In this document: piece by piece, positions 63,243 through 64,000 of the stretch
How positions within the stretch are numbered: position 1 is the first letter of the stretch
How the letters are laid out: each line of letters begins with the position of its first letter
NCBI RefSeq assembly: GCF_030160235.1
Contig: NZ_BSNY01000021.1
Span: forward strand, 124,001 to 188,000
Length of the DNA stretch: 64,000 bases
Direction of reading: 5' to 3'
DNA from: Mesorhizobium huakuii
GTDB lineage: Bacteria > Pseudomonadota > Alphaproteobacteria > Rhizobiales > Rhizobiaceae
Notes under the pieces: model-generated
Seen by the model: only the letters and a program-made list of their open reading frames with translations
Database searches by the model: none
Told to the model about the DNA's origin: nothing
Made by a program: the position numbers and the translations under genes

Positions 63243-64000
63243 ATCCGCTCGAAATTCGCATCGAACAGCGGTGCTGCCTGTATGCGCGCTGCATGCCGCT
63301 TGCCCAGCAACTCGATTTCGAAGCCGTCGCTTTCGTCGGCGATCTCCTTCGGCACATAGCCGACGGCGACCGACTTTTTCGAATGATGGGCATAGCCGCC
63401 CGACGTCACCCAACCGCGCACCGCGCCGCCGAACCAGATCGGTTCGTCGCCGATGACATCGGCATCGTCGGCGTCGACAATGAAGGCACGCAGCCGCAAT
63501 TTACCGCCTTGCTTGCGCTCGGCCAGCGCCGCCGCCTTGCCGATGAAATCCGCCTCCTTGCCATAGGCGACGAAGCGGTCGAGCCCGGCTTCGAGCGGCC
63601 CGTAGATCGGCCGGTATTCGCGCCCCCAAGAGCCGTAGTTCTTCTCCAGCCTGAGCGCATTGAGCGCGCGCGAACCGAACAGGCCGATGCCGAACTCGGC
63701 ACCCGCCGTCATCAACGCATTGAACGCCGCGCGCTGGTATTCCGGCGCAACCCACATCTCGTAGCCGAGATCGCCGGTGTAGCTGACCCGGCCGACCAGG
63801 CACGGCGCCATGCCAATATCCATCCTCGCCACCGCCATGAAGGGAAACGCCGCGTTGGAGACATCGGCGCGGCTGACCTTGGCCAGCACTTCCCGCGCCT
63901 TGGGGCCGGCAATGGCAAGGCCGGTGAGTTTCGCGCCGAGCGCCTCGATATGAACTGAACCGTCGCCAGGCAGATGCGCCTCGAACCAGCGCATATGGTA
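63233..64000 (-). CDS. GcvT-domain dehydrogenase, dimethylglycine/sarcosine dehydrogenase-like (5' end outside window)
   Basis: The 255 or so residues seen are the C-terminal GcvT (aminomethyltransferase-like) domain: LAIAGPKAREVLAKV, SYTGDLGYEMWV, GSRALNALRLEKNYGSWGREY and the glycine-cleavage T C-terminal barrel ending LFDANFERMRG. The open frame continues past base 64000, so this is not a stand-alone 254-residue protein. LRLEKNYGSWGREY is characteristic of FAD-dependent dimethylglycine or sarcosine dehydrogenases of about 800 residues, which pass the methyl group to tetrahydrofolate. The FAD half must lie to the right of the window. Confidence 0.85.
   Translation of the reverse strand, partial: YHMRWFEAHLPGDGSVHIEALGAKLTGLAIAGPKAREVLAKVSRADVSNAAFPFMAVARMDIGMAPCLVGRVSYTGDLGYEMWVAPEYQRAAFNALMTAGAEFGIGLFGSRALNALRLEKNYGSWGREYRPIYGPLEAGLDRFVAYGKEADFIGKAAALAERKQGGKLRLRAFIVDADDADVIGDEPIWFGGAVRGWVTSGGYAHHSKKSVAVGYVPKEIADESDGFEIELLGKRHAARIQAAPLFDANFERMRG

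Noticed and set aside
63233-63994. A complete 254-residue aminomethyltransferase
   Set aside because: The frame stays open past the internal Met at 63994 to the window edge, and the sequence corresponds to the C-terminal half of a larger GcvT-containing dehydrogenase.

Overview
The window is high-GC chromosomal DNA from an alphaproteobacterium, most probably a rhizobial genus such as Mesorhizobium or a close relative in the Phyllobacteriaceae. The case rests on gene content (betaine-lipid genes btaAB behind a Pho box, a rhizobial-type reductive pyrimidine degradation locus, a PLP-fold III ornithine/lysine decarboxylase, EttA, TrmO) and on intergenic palindromic mosaic repeats that I recognise from rhizobial genomes. 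I see no rRNA, tRNA, phage, IS transposase or CRISPR array. This is core-like chromosome with metabolic gene clusters, and about 70 genes are supported.

Layout. 1-1.6 kb: a partial AmpD-like amidase coupled to a DjlA-like co-chaperone, then a tiny lipoprotein. 1.7-5.4 kb: a fused ATP-dependent 5-oxoprolinase/hydantoinase A-B. 5.4-6.0 kb: an AT-richer orphan membrane protein. 6.2-8.2 kb: the phosphate-starvation membrane-remodelling operon btaA-btaB. 8.2-12 kb: a serine hydrolase, a GH25 lysozyme-like lipoprotein and an MltB-type lytic transglycosylase. 12-16.8 kb: a LysR/SDR pair, a decarboxylase, an EamA exporter and an unlisted 28-codon membrane peptide with its own promoter and terminator. 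16.8-19.8 kb: metF with an ArsR-methyltransferase fusion regulator (SahR-like), then trmO and a DUF2293 gene. 20-30 kb: a mixed set of single metabolic genes, a TetR/tautomerase pair and a 3-oxoacyl-ACP synthase III-like enzyme. 30-42 kb: ettA, a GGDEF protein, RNase T2, a lysophospholipase-like hydrolase, a CoA-transferase/TPP-enzyme operon, a CHRD protein and a PLP lyase with an Lrp regulator.

42-60 kb holds the most coherent system, the reductive pyrimidine pathway. preT and preA (dihydropyrimidine dehydrogenase) form one operon, hydA (dihydropyrimidinase), hyuC (beta-ureidopropionase) and a beta-alanine:pyruvate aminotransferase form another, and an NMT1/SsuA-type ABC importer lies next to them. 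A divergent RutR-like TetR gene sits at the head of the second operon. I find RutR-type operator sequences (consensus TTGACCANNTGGTCAA) in front of both operons, at 51835-51850 and 60304-60319. Two uncharacterised proteins are embedded in these operons: a SAM-dependent methyltransferase between preT and preA, and a 116-residue protein of unknown family between the aminotransferase and hyuC. Two tandem secreted four-cysteine paralogues follow hydA. These are the best candidates for undescribed biology here.

52.6-56.7 kb, between the two pyrimidine operons, holds an XRE regulator with two SDR genes (one lacking the catalytic Tyr/Lys) and an Rrf2-AhpD-like-DoxX cluster. 60.3-64 kb has a ChaC-like gamma-glutamylcyclotransferase (whose product 5-oxoproline is the substrate of the 5-oxoprolinase family seen at 1.7 kb), a double-VOC protein, a secreted hypothetical, a DoxX protein and the C-terminal half of a GcvT-containing dehydrogenase that runs off the window.
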